A stretch of 64,000 nt of DNA, taken from contig NC_088100.1 in NCBI RefSeq assembly GCF_036370855.1, positions 38,824,563 through 38,888,562 on the forward strand, written 5' to 3'. This stretch comes from Dromaius novaehollandiae (lineage: Eukaryota > Chordata > Aves > Casuariiformes > Dromaiidae). Under the pieces are notes generated by a model. The model saw nothing but the letters and a program-made list of their open reading frames with translations. It did no database searches and was not told where the DNA came from. A program made the translations under genes and the position numbers. Numbering within the stretch: the stretch's first letter is position 1; the number at the start of each line of letters is the position of its first letter. This document shows, in pieces, positions 50,227 to 62,955 of the stretch.

Positions 50227-50487
50227 CACCAAAGATATCTAGAGCAGGAGGAGCGGAGGTGGTGGCAGGAGCAGAAGTGGTGGCAGTGGTGGTGGTGGTG
50301 GCAGTAGCTGTAGTAGCAGTAGCAGCAGCAGCAACAGCAGCAGCTGGAGAAGGAGTAGTTGCAGGAGCTGGAGTGGCTGCACTAGTTGTAGGGGTAACTA
50401 CAGGAACAGCAGACTCTGTTGGCTTCATAGCAAAGAGGTCCAGCTCAGGAGCAGCCTCTGCACTACCTTCGGATGGGGCAAAGGGGT
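50227..50487 (-). CDS. SNAP91: SNAP91 large coding exon with Ala/Thr low-complexity tract
   Basis: 2 + 258 + 1 bases, phase 1 at both ends. The product starts D-PFAPSEGSAEAAPELDLF, continues AMKPTESAVPVV, then passes through about 45 residues that are almost only Ala, Thr, Ser and Pro, and ends PPALDIFG. It carries DPF, DLF and DIF motifs. The tract is coded by GCN and ACN repeats and creates long chance frames on the opposite strand. Acceptor TTTTTACAAG, donor TTTGGTG/GTAATT. Confidence 0.96.
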
Positions 50488-51010
50488 CTTGTAAAAAGGA
50501 GAGGGGAAATATATGTGTGCATATTTAGGATCAGTAAGGGAGGAAGTTAAGAACAAAGCAACTACAGGCAATGCACATACTGCAAATACACACGCACGCA
50601 CACAAATGAGATTGGTCTAACATCTAGGCTACTTATCCAGACACATTGCTTATGTTTTTCCAAAACAAAGATCATCTGAAAGGCTGAAGAGTCCAGATAA
50701 TAAAGGGCAGGATTTTAAAAGACTGTTGGACAAGGCCAAAAAAAGATAGAGACATGATGAAAAAAATATCCAGTTTAACAGATTACTGCTTACAAAACTC
50801 AGTGCTGCCAGAATCATTCATTAGCACTATTGAATAAGCATAAAGTTACTGGCACTCATAAACTGGCAGTTTTGTTAAACATGCTCTTCAGTCTAAGGTT
50901 TGTTTCGACCAATTGTGAACATGATTAAGAAAATTTCAGAAAAACACACTGCCATGTAGTTTAAACAAAAAACAGCAAAACAAGAGACCATCTAATGACA
51001 TAAAACCCAC
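50488..51010 (-). other. SNAP91: SNAP91 intron, 523 nt
   Basis: Donor GTGGGTTTT. A short run of CA-type repeats (acacacgcacgcacaca) at about 50587-50602. Nothing else recognised. Confidence 0.85.
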
Positions 51011-51118
51011 CATTTCCTGAACATGCATCAAGAGCTGCTGCTACAGGGGTTGGGGTAGCTGGTGCTGCTGCCCCTTCAGTTGCTGCAGGGGCTTCCCCAG
51101 GAGAAGCTGCAAAGGCAT
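51011..51118 (-). CDS. SNAP91: SNAP91 coding exon (DAFAASPGEAP block)
   Basis: 2 + 105 + 1 bases, phase 1 at both ends. The product is D-AFAASPGEAPAATEGAAAP followed by ATPTPVAAALDACSGN, near-identical in pattern to AP180 of mammals. Acceptor CTGCACCCAAG, donor GAAATG/GTGGGT. Confidence 0.96.
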
Positions 51119-51360
51119 CTTGGGTGCAGTTTAAGAACAGAAATTAAAAAGAAAAAGGATAAAGAGAAGAAAAATATAGTAAAAGAACCAAGTTAAATTG
51201 CACAGGTAGGTCCCCTTATACAATATGAATGCTGCTACTCTGACCGCAAGACAAGTCATGCAGCACATTTCCTTTGTCTCCCCCAGTCCCACACAAGCAT
51301 GTTCAAATAGGATTTGAAGACAGAACTTTTGAGGCTGCCAGCAGAAAGTTCAGTAAAGGG

Positions 51361-51391
<31 letters not shown>

Positions 51392-54300
51392 CATGATTAT
51401 CATTGTATAAGGGTTCAGAGCAGCACGCTCATGTACTACCCAAAATTAACTAATGAAGGACAGAGGTATGGCATTAAGTTGGTGTTAATAAAGATATTAA
51501 ATTTTCATGCTCAAAGCCTGTAACACATGTATGATTACTTGGTAACTGTGAGTTTACTTGCACAGTGCTTTGCAAACTTAAGCGCTGTTACGAATAGCAA
51601 TCCAGTTATATTGGCAGAGATCTATTCCTACCATTTCTAGCTTTTAAGCCACACAATATCTGAGAAATGGAACTTACTAGTTTCTTAAGAGTATTACAGT
51701 AGGATCCTTCTGAGGCCAGAAATCCCAATGCATAGGTTATATTTACTCAGCTTGCTTTTGAAAGGTCAAGAACACTGACCATAACTACTGGTCAGCCATA
51801 GCTAGTCTGTCTCTATTTCTTTGAGAATAACCTTCAAGGCCGACCAGCCCAGCCAATTCAGAGAAGGTAACTGTAATTAATTCTTGGGTTTTGCTTGGCT
51901 GGTTTTTGTTTTCCTCTTCCTAAGTGATACGTTTGAATTGCAAGCTCTGAACATTTACAGCATTATTCTTAGACTTAAACCACCATCTGCAGCTCTTAAT
52001 TCCATGAAATAGTCCTAATGGACAGTAACCATTTGGACCACCCCTCATAAGCAAGCATTTTCTTCACAAAGAGATTGTGCAATCAAAATGTCATGGTTTA
52101 AGACATTCATAAGGCATTTTTCTATTGCTTCAAAGATAGCAAGTTCAAAAATTTCTATATGCAATTGCACTGTCAAACTAGCACAGGAAAAAAGCTTAGC
52201 ATGCTTTAATTTGAATCTCAATTTTAAAATGAAAATGACCATTTTAAAACAAGTTTGTGCCAGTTAATCTAAAAAGCTCAAAAGGGCATGCATCTAAACT
52301 TCAACAGAAGAGATGGAAGCTGATTAGTCTTGTCCAATAGAATTAAAATGAGTTAAAAGCAAAAGAAAGGGCCTGCTAATAAGCCATTTCAAATATAATT
52401 CTATTTTTCATGTAATAGGGTTCAATAACAAAACTGGATGGCAGTTGTCCAAGTAAAATATCATAAATAGTCAAAAGTCACTGTACTGTATGCATACCAG
52501 GCACTGACATACTGGCTTAGAAGAAATTCAACAGAGAATTGGACTGAAGAGTTTTGAATTCAAATACTTCCAAATACACAATGCACACAGCAATGGGTTA
52601 TTTTTTGCTCTACAGGGCTAGCCTTCACATGGAAAGTCACCCTGTATTCTTTCAAAACAACATATTTCTATCCATATATGCCTACAGGCCAGCAATACAG
52701 AAACTGGTAAACACTACTTAGAAGTGTTTCTCCAGATGCGGAGATATACTCAAGATTTCCTACGAAGTGGAATTTCAGAATACATAGGCTAGTCACAAGC
52801 CCTACATTCGACCACTGCACTTCAAAATAAGATCTATTCCTGTCAACACGCAGTATACTGAAGCTCTAAGGGCCACAGCTATAGAAATTCCGGCAGGCAC
52901 AAATTCCTTTCAGCCCTAAGATGGAAGGGAACAGGTAGCTTGGCACTGTCTAACTTGATACTGGTTTTATTACATATAGCTAGAACCTTATTCAGGAGTA
53001 GCAAAGTATTATCATTTTCTTTAGCATCACACTTGGTTTAAATGGTAGGTGGTGTAAACAGCTAAGTTCATAATGGAATTTAAAAGACCACCACCACATT
53101 GTGTGCAGAAAAACACCACTCTAAGGAGTTCAAGAAACTCTATTAGCTTAGAGACAGACCCACCTCAACAGCTCACCCTATAAAGCACAGTTCACACCAA
53201 GGGTTTTAGATAAGTCCTTCCTGAAACTTGTCACAGAGTTAATGCTTATTAAGATTTCCATAGCCTTTCAAAGGCTCTGCTGTATCTGCACAGACTTCAA
53301 CTAAAATCTAGCATCACATGCAGAAGGGAAAACAACTGCGTACTGCCTATTTCATTAGTCAAAAAAACCTGGACTGCTTATTTTCCTTTGTTCTGCAAAA
53401 CTGGCTCAATAACTCTACATCTGTATATTCAGCATTGCAAGAGATCTTTTCCCTTTAAAGCAGTTACTGAATTTACTTAATTTATGCCACTTTCCTACAC
53501 TTGTGCATCCTCTGCTTCAAAAGTGAATCTAACTTTTTGCTTCAAGAATCAAGCAGTCCATGTTCTTCAGTTCGGTTTATAGTCAGACTAGAAGGAAACT
53601 TAGAGAAACACTGCCAAAACCTTTGCCAGTCCATATGACATGGAACATCTGTCAGGGGTGATAGGTATGTATTATGTATTGCATGACACTTGAGTTGTTA
53701 ACAGAAAAACAGTTCTTATTGAGACGATATGTAAAGAAAGGCATCTCTAAGTTCTGACGTACTGAAACAGTGCTTCTGTATATCTTGTCTGCAGCAAAAT
53801 ATATGTCACTGAAAAGTGATTTGTTTAGTTTCATAAATTCAGGCTTTTTATTTGATGCCATGGCATCAATATATGCCAAAGTATTTTGCTCACACATTAT
53901 GATACAGCTGAATTACAATCATTTAATGTAATTTATTGTAATACTAATACACGAAACTTCACGTAAAGTCATGAGTACAGAAAAAAGAATCATACAACTA
54001 AAATGTGCAGGTAAAAAAATTTTTGGTTTCCATATTTTTTTCTTTTAAGTCACCCTACATTATTTTTTTGACCTGAGCGAACACTAAATATTCCACTAGG
54101 CTCAGTGCCAGCAATCATAGAAAAAAAATATGATTTTTTAAATTAGCACTAGTTTGCCTTTCAGTATTGGTACAGTAACAGCATGCTCCAGCTTAAAACA
54201 GACATTCATTAGCCCTCAGGTGCCAAAATAGTCTTGATGACTTTGGCTTTAGTTTTGTTAAAGGGAAAACCATAGTTCTGCTGCCTACTTATGATGCATG

Positions 54301-57300
54301 TCATCTGAATGCCTAATAACTGACATTTGCAGTGTCTGTCATTACTTGTTACTTGCACTGCTTATGGTATAAGCACATTACTGATGTGATCTTGCCTTAA
54401 ATGTATTCAGTCACATCCAAAAATACTGTGTTCAAGTTCTTCGATTGAGATACAGGTCATATCCAGATATTTCACCTTTCTTCTACCTTTAGATTTCTCC
54501 CTCTCAGGATTGATCCCAGCTGCACTTTGAAAACACACTCTTGTTTCTCTTAGAAACAAGATAAGGAATTCCTCAATTTGGACCAGTTAATTGAAACTTG
54601 CTCATTAATCAGACTGAATCCTTCAAAAAGCTATGCTGGATCAATGCTGAATTTCTCATCTGCTTTCCAAGTCCATATTAGACAAGGATGTAATGCAGAA
54701 CTGCTGCTCTTCCTAAAGACACTGCAAGTCCAGTCATCAGAAGCATATAGACTCCTATCGGCTAAAGGGCCAGGGACATAGTGCAGGAGAATACAAGGTC
54801 ACGCCCACTGCTGCAGTCTCCTCTTGCTGCCTCCATCTACTTGGCTGCCTTTTCCCCGCAGCTTTCAAAGCCTCCTTTTCCTACCCTGACACTCCTTGCA
54901 GGCTGTTGTCATTCCTTCTCCAGAGATGACTCCTCTTGTTCCTTCCCACACTACACCTTATTAAGATAAGGGTCAGTGTGCCTAGCACCACAGAAGCTAG
55001 ATAGCGACAGTGCCTGCCCCAAAAGTATCATCTCTTGCACTGTACATACACTCTGAAGAAATAAGGAACATATTGCCACAGGGCATTACTGATAGCAAAG
55101 TGTCACTCATCAGTATGGCACTCAGCAGACAGAGGAGGCTTCAGGAAGAAAAAAAAAGCAAGACTAGAAGACGGAAGTTCAGTACAGACTCCAGGATTTG
55201 AAAAGGCTCTGATCTGTGGGTGTCTAGAAGGCATTATATCACTACATCATCATACACACTGCTGAGGGTGTTCAGAGATTTTTCTTCTAGAGAACCAGAA
55301 TTTTTCAATCTAGTAATTAGATGCTATTATAAATAATAAAACCTTGCCTTTCCCTGTAGTGTTCCAAGTAAGATTCAATACTCACCTAATATGCAACCCC
55401 CTGGAGATTTACAGTATTTGAACAACTAAATACATTCTCTTTAAATTAAGACATCTAGTCACTGAAGTTTGGATACCTTACTGCAGAAGTAAACTGTCTT
55501 TCCACATTGGAGGATGAAGGCAACTTAGTTCCTAATAATGATTTCATGTGTGCCACTAAATGGTCTAAAGAGCAGTTAAACCTTTAGATGCTAAAAGCAT
55601 TCAGCTCTTCGCCACTTTATAAACACAGCAAGTAGAGATGGTATCTGGTAGTAGCTATTTTTCCAATCACAGGATAGTGGAAAAACTAACAAAAATTGAA
55701 CATCTTACTGTTGTAGGACTAGAAGAATAGGCAAGGGCAGGAGTTTTTCTAATCCACTTTAAAATTTACAGTAATTCCTAGCCATCAGACTGCAGTTTAA
55801 TTTTTAAAAGGTCATATATCTATGCTAAGTTAATAATGCAATTTAAAAGTGTTGTAATAAAAATGGGCTCACCTTCCAAAGCCTACACACTTGACGTTTT
55901 ACATGCCATGCAGTTGAGCAGGTGCTAATGAGTACAGGCCTCAGACTCTTAGTAACATGCCTCAACTTCTGTTATACAGGCTTCTGACAATAATCCACAT
56001 AAGACTTCCTAGTGGTGTACCCAGCTTCTCAAGATACCAGTTTTTAATTAGCCAGAACTGCTGCCCAAGTGGTAGATGATTTTAAATTGCTTCTCAACTG
56101 CCTGAATCTGTGGCACTCGGTCTATTATTCATCTTTATATAAGGAGGGATTAAGTAGCAGTGCAGCCGTCCTACTCCCTTCCTACAGCTTCTCAGCAATT
56201 TCACTGGGGATATCTCAAAGGTCAGTCCTAAACACAGGTTCTAGCTGGGAACTTTCAGGCTTTAGGAAACACCTCTGTAGTCAAACCGTGCATGTATTAG
56301 ATCTCTCCTGTACTTCTGTCCTTAGAAGCAATAGATAACAAGCACACCCATACAGAGAACATACAGCAAAGCTCTAGAATTAAGTTTTGACAGCAAGCAA
56401 GTTATTACTAAATCTAGACATCCACTGTCACACTGGGAATAAGCTTCAGAGACAACCAGTTAAACAGAGTAGTCAGATAATCCTAAATCTGAAGTAAAAT
56501 ATGTTAGTTTGTAAATCAGAAGGTTTGCCCATCAAGCTGGGTTGGTATCATATTGAAAAGAAACAGAGGCATTTCTGACTTGATGTTGAGAAGCCTTATA
56601 CTCCAGTAGAATAAGAATAAAGCTGGCAACAGACAGGGGAGACTTTATTCTTACCCAAGAGTTTAGCAACTAGCATTAGAGACAGAAAGAGCATATATAA
56701 GAAAAGTTGTAAGACAATGATGCCTACACATTAGCTGTATAGTTGGCATCCAGTACAAGTTCATTGTAACTTTAATTTACTGTTAGGAATCCTGCAAAAT
56801 GGAGAATCCTGAAAGACAGCAATTTCAGGTCTCTCAATACCAAATTTCAAGGAAAGATCCAGAAAAACACAACACATCTGTGTGACAGAAACATGACATA
56901 TAAGAAAGGGGCAAGAAGCTGCCAGGCCCATCCTCTCTAGTGCAGTAACTAGGAAAGCACAATTGCTTTTCCCCAGAAATTCCAGTACAGTATATAGTCA
57001 CTAAATAAGGTGGAAAGAATACGTGCTTAACCCAGTGTGGACCTTAAAACTGATTTTCTTACTTAGCTGTTTGTCATAATGTACCTCAGTCTGAAGTGTA
57101 CACAGTTTTTCATTTCCTATAATTGGAAATATGTAGAGGTAAATGCCGAATATGCAGAGGAGCCTATTAGCTAATAATACAGCAAGCAAAAAGCTAGTTG
57201 GTTAGTTTACATTTCCTGCTCAATATAGTATCCAACACACAGGTGTGTCTGCTTGAGCAAGTAAAACTAGACGCCTTATTACAAGAGTGGATCTCAATAT

Positions 57301-57352
57301 TGCTTTGTCAACCATATGAACTGGATTAGATCACTAGAGCAACCAAACTAAC
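51119..57352 (-). other. SNAP91: SNAP91 intron, 6.2 kb
   Basis: Donor GTTAGTTTG. It contains an A30 run at 51361-51390. No interspersed repeat with recognisable coding remnants and no supported extra exon were seen. Confidence 0.8.
51361..51390. repeat. Poly(A) run, 30 bases
   Basis: An uninterrupted A run inside a SNAP91 intron, read as U30 in the transcript. No flanking retrocopy recognised. Confidence 0.95.
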
Positions 57353-57520
57353 CTCCGAAGAGATCCACTTCAGCAGTGGCAGCAGTAATAGTTGTAGTTG
57401 TAGCAGCAGCTGAAGTAGTTGCAGTATCAGTAGTTGCAGCAGTAGTTGCACTAGGCTCTGGGGCAAATGGATCTGAAATCTGTGGCTCAGAGGTAACACC
57501 GGGAAGTGCAGCCAGATTAT
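57353..57520 (-). CDS. SNAP91: SNAP91 coding exon (SDPFAPEPS to EVDLFG)
   Basis: 2 + 165 + 1 bases, phase 1 at both ends. The product opens D-NLAALPGVTSEPQISDPF, continues APEPS, runs through an Ala/Thr-rich tract of about 25 residues and ends TAEVDLFG. It has one DPF and one DLF motif. Acceptor TTGCATATAG, donor TTCGGAG/GTTAGT. Confidence 0.95.
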
Positions 57521-57658
57521 CTATATGCAACCATATAACGAAGATCAAACAGGAAAAGTAAGGGGAAGAGGGAGAGAGACCACTAACACTCAACTCCAAG
57601 AATATGTAATAAGGAGTCTGAACTTTCAACAGTCTTAGAAATTAAAAATATTACTCAC
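57521..57658 (-). other. SNAP91: SNAP91 intron, 138 nt
   Basis: Short intron between the 15-nt microexon and the next exon, donor GTGAGTA. Confidence 0.85.
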
Positions 57659-57673
57659 CCTCTCCCAAGAGGT
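57659..57673 (-). CDS. SNAP91: SNAP91 15-nt microexon (DLLGE)
   Basis: The sequence ACCTCTTGGGAGAGG lies between acceptor CACTAG and donor GTGAGTA. It contributes the last two bases of a split codon, four codons (LLGE) and the first base of the next Asp codon. Joined to the next exon it gives LLGEDNLAAL, matching the AP180 segment GDLLGEDSLAAL. DLL is a clathrin-binding type of motif. The upstream exon expected to end in a G was not found in the window. Confidence 0.85.
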
Positions 57674-60600
57674 CTAGTGATTGTCCATTAAAATGACAGC
57701 AGTATGAAAAAAACAGAGCAATTAGTAGAATGGCCAGGCAGAAGGTGTTCATTAGCTATACATTCATTCTCTAAGTGACGTGTCTGGATTAAATAGAATT
57801 TCTGCATTTAATTTTCCAATAGTCAAACAATTATTGCCACATAACAAAGCTCATGCTGTTTAATAACTCTATTCAAATCAGAACCAGTGCACAAGTCCTA
57901 TGCATTTGATCTCTAATCAGCAAGTTATTCAAACACTGGTAGTATCTATTGCTTCTGTTTCATACAGCTGGACTTCATTCCCGTTTTTAAGCTACAATAC
58001 AGAGGACAAAGTATTAGACTAAGCATTGACAGGAAGGTCTCCTACCCTTCACTACCCTAGGGTAAAGCCACGAATCACGTCTTTGGAATGTTCAATTTAA
58101 CAGCATAGTAATTCTCCTTTTTCCCTCTCCCTGAACTTGCATTTGTCTTAGCAATGGGGGAGTTCCACCAGAAGCAGATGGACTACTTTAAGATCTAAAA
58201 ATAGCTAATAGCATCCCCTAAGTACACTGAAAATTTTAAATTTACGTCTGTGGGTCTAACTACATGAAGATTCAAGACTTTCACAAAGTAAAAGTTTACA
58301 TGGGAAGAGCGAGCCCCAATGAAACCCAGTCCTCACACATAAATACAGCAAACAGACAGAAGTAATTGAGATTAATACAAATCAGTGAGCAACTACTCAA
58401 GACTGTATGCTGGTAACAAAGCAAATTTCAAGATAATTCTGTTTAGTTACAAGTATTTTCTACACTAAAGTAAGGAGCAAGAAAGTAGTCAAAGTTATCA
58501 TTAAAGTCAGTAAAGGTAGTCAGAATTTAGCTTACTGTTTTATCAGAACTGAGTTGCTGTGATCCACATATGATCCCTAGAACCACTCCCAAAACTGTTA
58601 CTAAAGCCACTGTACTCTAGTAGACAGCAGCTTTCAAATACAGTGTTAAAGTACTTTAGGATACAATTCACAGCATCCCTACTGCCCCAAGTATTTTCTG
58701 AAAAACAAGTAGTTTGCAGTTTTTATATCTGAGATAACTGTATTGAAAAAAGATTTGAAAAAAAGAAACAGTTCCTCTTTGAGAGGTTTCCCTACATGTG
58801 TGATGGAATAAGCACAGTGTGCAAAAGGTACAGCCTCTGTTAACACTTGCTATGAAGACTATGAGTGATTGACAAGCAGGTTGGCGCTATTCCAACTACA
58901 CTTCACTAGTTAACTGTTTTCAGAAACCAATGAGCATCTTTAATGTTAGGCTTCTCTACAAGTTGATGCCCTCTGAGAACAGTCAGATCGAGCTCAGACA
59001 GAGGAAGTTTTGCCTGTCTCCCTAATGTATTTACTAAACTATTAAATCAAAATAATTATTACTACCATCTCTGAGGAAGCTATCACTACATTTTAGACTC
59101 TGCAGAGTTTCATTATTCTGAAAGATGTGCTCAGGTCCTTCTTTTAAAGTGCATGCCCTTCTCTTGACTGAACAGTTGTTCTACTCTCATGGAAGGCAGG
59201 ATTCTGAGGCATTGAATACTTCAGATTGTAGACCACGATCAGGTTCTTTCAACCACTGCATATATGCAATCCTATTCACACCTGTAACTAATCCATCTCT
59301 ATGAACTACTTTGGAGATGACAGAAATATGCTAAGCTGCAACACTACAAGCACCTTTTTCCAGACAGTCCTTGACGTACCACACGGTATTATTTCAGGCT
59401 CACAAGAACTTGCACTTTGCACCTTAGGAGTATTTCAAAGATCAGCAGTCCATTCAGAATGACAGAATATGTAGCTGTACTGTTCTATTTGATACTCAGA
59501 ATCTAGCACACACAAACACACATTATAGTTTTTTGCTGAAGAGTGCCGACAGTGGTCTAAATTGCATCCCAACCTTGCATTACCCTCAATGACAGTGTGT
59601 ATGTGTCCCAGTAGGGAATATTCACCCTCCAATAGAATGCAAATCAGTACAGTGCTATTGGGGGGAGTGGGGGCACACGTTACCAACAGGTATGATCTTC
59701 AGTTTCATTGCATTTCACCCCTTATGTATGCCTCCAGCAGCACAGCTATTTATATTAAATGTTTGAATATTTCTAGAACTATTAGCATAGGCGACACAAA
59801 AGTAGCACAAAACCCTTTAGAGGTTGCAAAAACCTGAACGAACTAAGCAGTTTGGCCTACTTCATGTTTTATACTGCAGTGAAAGTAGTCTAAGCATGAC
59901 AGCTATGTATTTACTTACCAGTAGCTTGATATTGCTCTTAGATTCATTGTACATCTAAGGGGGTCACGGGTTCATCTGATTCACACTGAACAGCAAGCTC
60001 AGAGTCTAGACATTTTACTACAGGTCAGTGTCTAGGAAGCAAAATGCTTTGAGCAAGCACAGCTTAACCTTCATGAATTTGTCTTTATCTTCCACATTTG
60101 TTAAAAAGGCACCGAAGAACATGCGCAGGTATTTTAGTAATTGGTCCCCTAAGAGGGCTCTACTTGAGACTCGCTGCATGAGCTCAGGTAAGTCAACATA
60201 CTATTCCGAAAGAGCGTAACAGTGTATTAAAAATGCAGCACTCTGGTATCTCATTACTGCACGCCAGGTGGAAGTCTCACAGCTAGACTGAAAATACACA
60301 ACTGTTAGCAAACTTCTACCTTCTATTAGCTTATCCTTAGATGTATTATTGTTTCCAGTTATGTTATAGATCACAACAGAGTGAAATTACAGTTATTCAG
60401 CATGGCAGTCTACAGTTACTGTTAATATGGGAAAGACTAAAATCAATGCTTCATTGTATACTAATACTAAAGAAAGAATACCAATACCAAATCCATGTTC
60501 TAAAGGCACACCACAAGGTAGTTCAGTATAAAAATTCAAGTCAATTTACTTTCACGTTTGAGTGTCAAAACTTAGAGGATGCAGAATTTGTCCTACTGTA

Positions 60601-61109
60601 TTTTTGGCAATGCTACAGCCTAACTTGCCTGCCAAATGCTTATCTATTCACCTTACAATACACTGCAGGCAACTTTTTACCCTAACCTAATTTTCTGCTT
60701 TTAGCATAGAAGTGTATATTTTTCTCAAGTTACAGCTCATATGCTAGACAACTCATGTATACACAGAATCTACATGGCCTGTTTATACAGCTTATACCAC
60801 AAAACACACAGTATCCTATCCAGAATATACAGCATACGTCAGAATATGCAGAATCCACACTGCCAGTGAGACTGAGAAGGCAGTATCATTCATTAGTGAC
60901 AGCTTCCTCAGGTTGGCATGTGACATTCAGACTGCCAGTTGAGGCTGCATCCTGAAGTATTTGAGATTTACATTCTCATAGCTATTCTGAACTGAAGCAA
61001 TCCTTCTAGCTTCCTCCTACTACAATTTCTTTCCCATGAATTCCCACATGAACTTGCTGTGTGCAAGAGCAGTTTTGCAGCTGAGAAAGAAGCTTGAGTA
61101 GCAGGGAGC

Positions 61110-62955
61110 CGCTGTTACACATTCTCACAAATGTCCAGCGTGGAAGGGAACTCGATGTCTTTAGTTCAAACTGCTGCCCGAAGCACAGCTAGTGCCAACA
61201 CCAGAGCAGGTCAGCCATGACTTTGTCTATTAAAGCCTTAAAAAAAAGTCTCCAGGGATGGAGATTCCACTAGCCCACGTGAGACCTGTTCCAGTGCTAC
61301 CCCACCCTCCAAGTGAAATAATTCTTCCTAGTGTCCAATCAATCTCCAAAGCTGCAATGTGTGGCTGTTGCCCTCATTATACCAACCATCACTATCAAGA
61401 AAAGTCTGGCCCCGCTGGTTTTGTAAGTCCCCTTCAAGTTGTTGTAGACCACTATTTAGAATCCTTCTTAGCCTTTATTTTGTCAGACTGCAGAAGTCCA
61501 GCTCCTTCAACCTCTCCTCCCAGGTAAGCGCTCTAGATTCCTGAAAATTTGGTAGCCCTCTGCCCACTTCTGTTTCTCAAAAGTTCCTCTTGAACAGGAC
61601 AGCCCAGAACTGGATACAGTATTCCAGATGTAGCCTCACCTGCACTGATTAGAAGGGGAAAAACAGCTTGTCTTTATACCCTGGCTGTGTTCTTCCAAAT
61701 CTAGCTCAGCACATAGCTTGCCTTAGTTGTGGTGAGTTCGCTGTTGATTCATTCCACTTGGCATTCACAGTGCCCTCCAGGTCACCTTCAGCAAGGTGCA
61801 TTCAGGTAGCCACTCATCAGTTACAAGTTTATACTGCTAAATGCATGGTGTCATTCTGTCCCAGGTGTAAAACTCCGGGCTTCAACTTCAACAGGTCTCT
61901 GTTGGTCCAGTCCTTGAGTTTAATCAAGTCTCTCTTGATTGAAACTTAACATTTCCTTGTCAACCACTCCTAATTTAGCATCATCTACAGGATTTGCTAA
62001 GAGTGCATTCTTTCTTACCCACTAGGATGAAAGTGAAGATCTCAAACAATGAACTCTAATGGTACCAGAGGTCCTCTGCACATCAGCAGCTGCCAACCAG
62101 ACATCAAGTCTTTCATGACCACTCTGAGACCAGGTGTCCAGCCACTTTGCAATCCATCTAACAGTCCAGTCATCCAGGTCACATATTTCAAATGAAAGCA
62201 CTGTGAGATGTGTCCAAAGCTTTAGAGTCCAGGTATATTATTTCACTGCTGTCCCCTCACCTGTCTTGCGAGTCATTCACTGTACAAGGCAATCAAACTG
62301 GTCAAGCAGGATTTGCCTTGGAAAATTGTGTTGCTTATTTCTGACTACCTTTTTGTCCTCTGTGTGTTTGGAAACAGATTCCAAGATTTTGTGCTCTACA
62401 GTCTTTCCAGAGACCAGGGTAAGACTCCATAGCCTACAGTTCCATAGGTCTTTCTTGCCTTTAAAAGATGGGTCAGACATTAGCTTTCCTCCATATTCAG
62501 AGACTTCTCCCAGTTGTCATTTCTCACAGATGATCGAGAGCAGCCTTGGAATCACATCATTCAGTTCTTTCAACACCTCTGTGTGAATCCCATACAGGCC
62601 ACATATCTGAATACTTCCAGTCTCTCCAAGCAGTCCTTAACCTGTTGCTCCCCCAATGTTACTGCTCCTCCATTTCCCAAACACAGAGGTCTGGAAAAGT
62701 GCTTGGCCAAGACAAAATGTCAGAGTACTACAGTGTTTTCCACAGGCTGTCACTACGTTGTCTCCCCCACTAACTGAAAGATGCACATTCCTCCCTAAGC
62801 TTCTTTTTGCTACTAGAATATGCATAAAGTCTTTGTCAGTCCTAGTGACCCTTATTAATCTTGGCTTCAGGTGGGCTTTGGCCTTCCCAATGTTGTTGCT
62901 AAGGTCCCAAACAATACTCTTGTTGCCTTTCCTTGCTCCTACTTCAACTAAAATA
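61110..62955 (-). mobile_element. Old CR1 LINE, about 1.85 kb, RT region to 3' end
   Basis: The plus strand reads as the reverse complement of a CR1 in linear order: 3' end near 61115, RT C-terminal region to about 61540, the central RT region through about 62400, and the upstream spacer region to about 62955. On the minus strand a decayed but recognisable RT stretch appears at about 62590-62310 (GIHTEVLKEL, then SGKTVEHKILESVSKHTEDK). Many stops and frameshifts mark it as long dead. The orientation is sense to SNAP91. It is the longest CR1 copy in the window. Confidence 0.75.

Noticed and set aside
50145-50528. 127-codon + strand frame rich in Val, Ala and Gly
   Set aside because: It is the reverse-strand shadow of the Ala/Thr repeat tract in the SNAP91 exon.
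31542-57673. Calling the minus-strand gene PICALM
   Set aside because: The Ala/Thr-rich tracts, the many DAF/DLF exons and the DPLADLNIKDFL ending are AP180 (SNAP91), and the PRSS35 neighbour agrees.
59919-59936. Possible 18-nt SNAP91 exon with a strong donor CTG/GTAAGTA
   Set aside because: The only acceptor that keeps the frame open lacks a pyrimidine tract; the better acceptor upstream gives in-frame stops in the needed phase.
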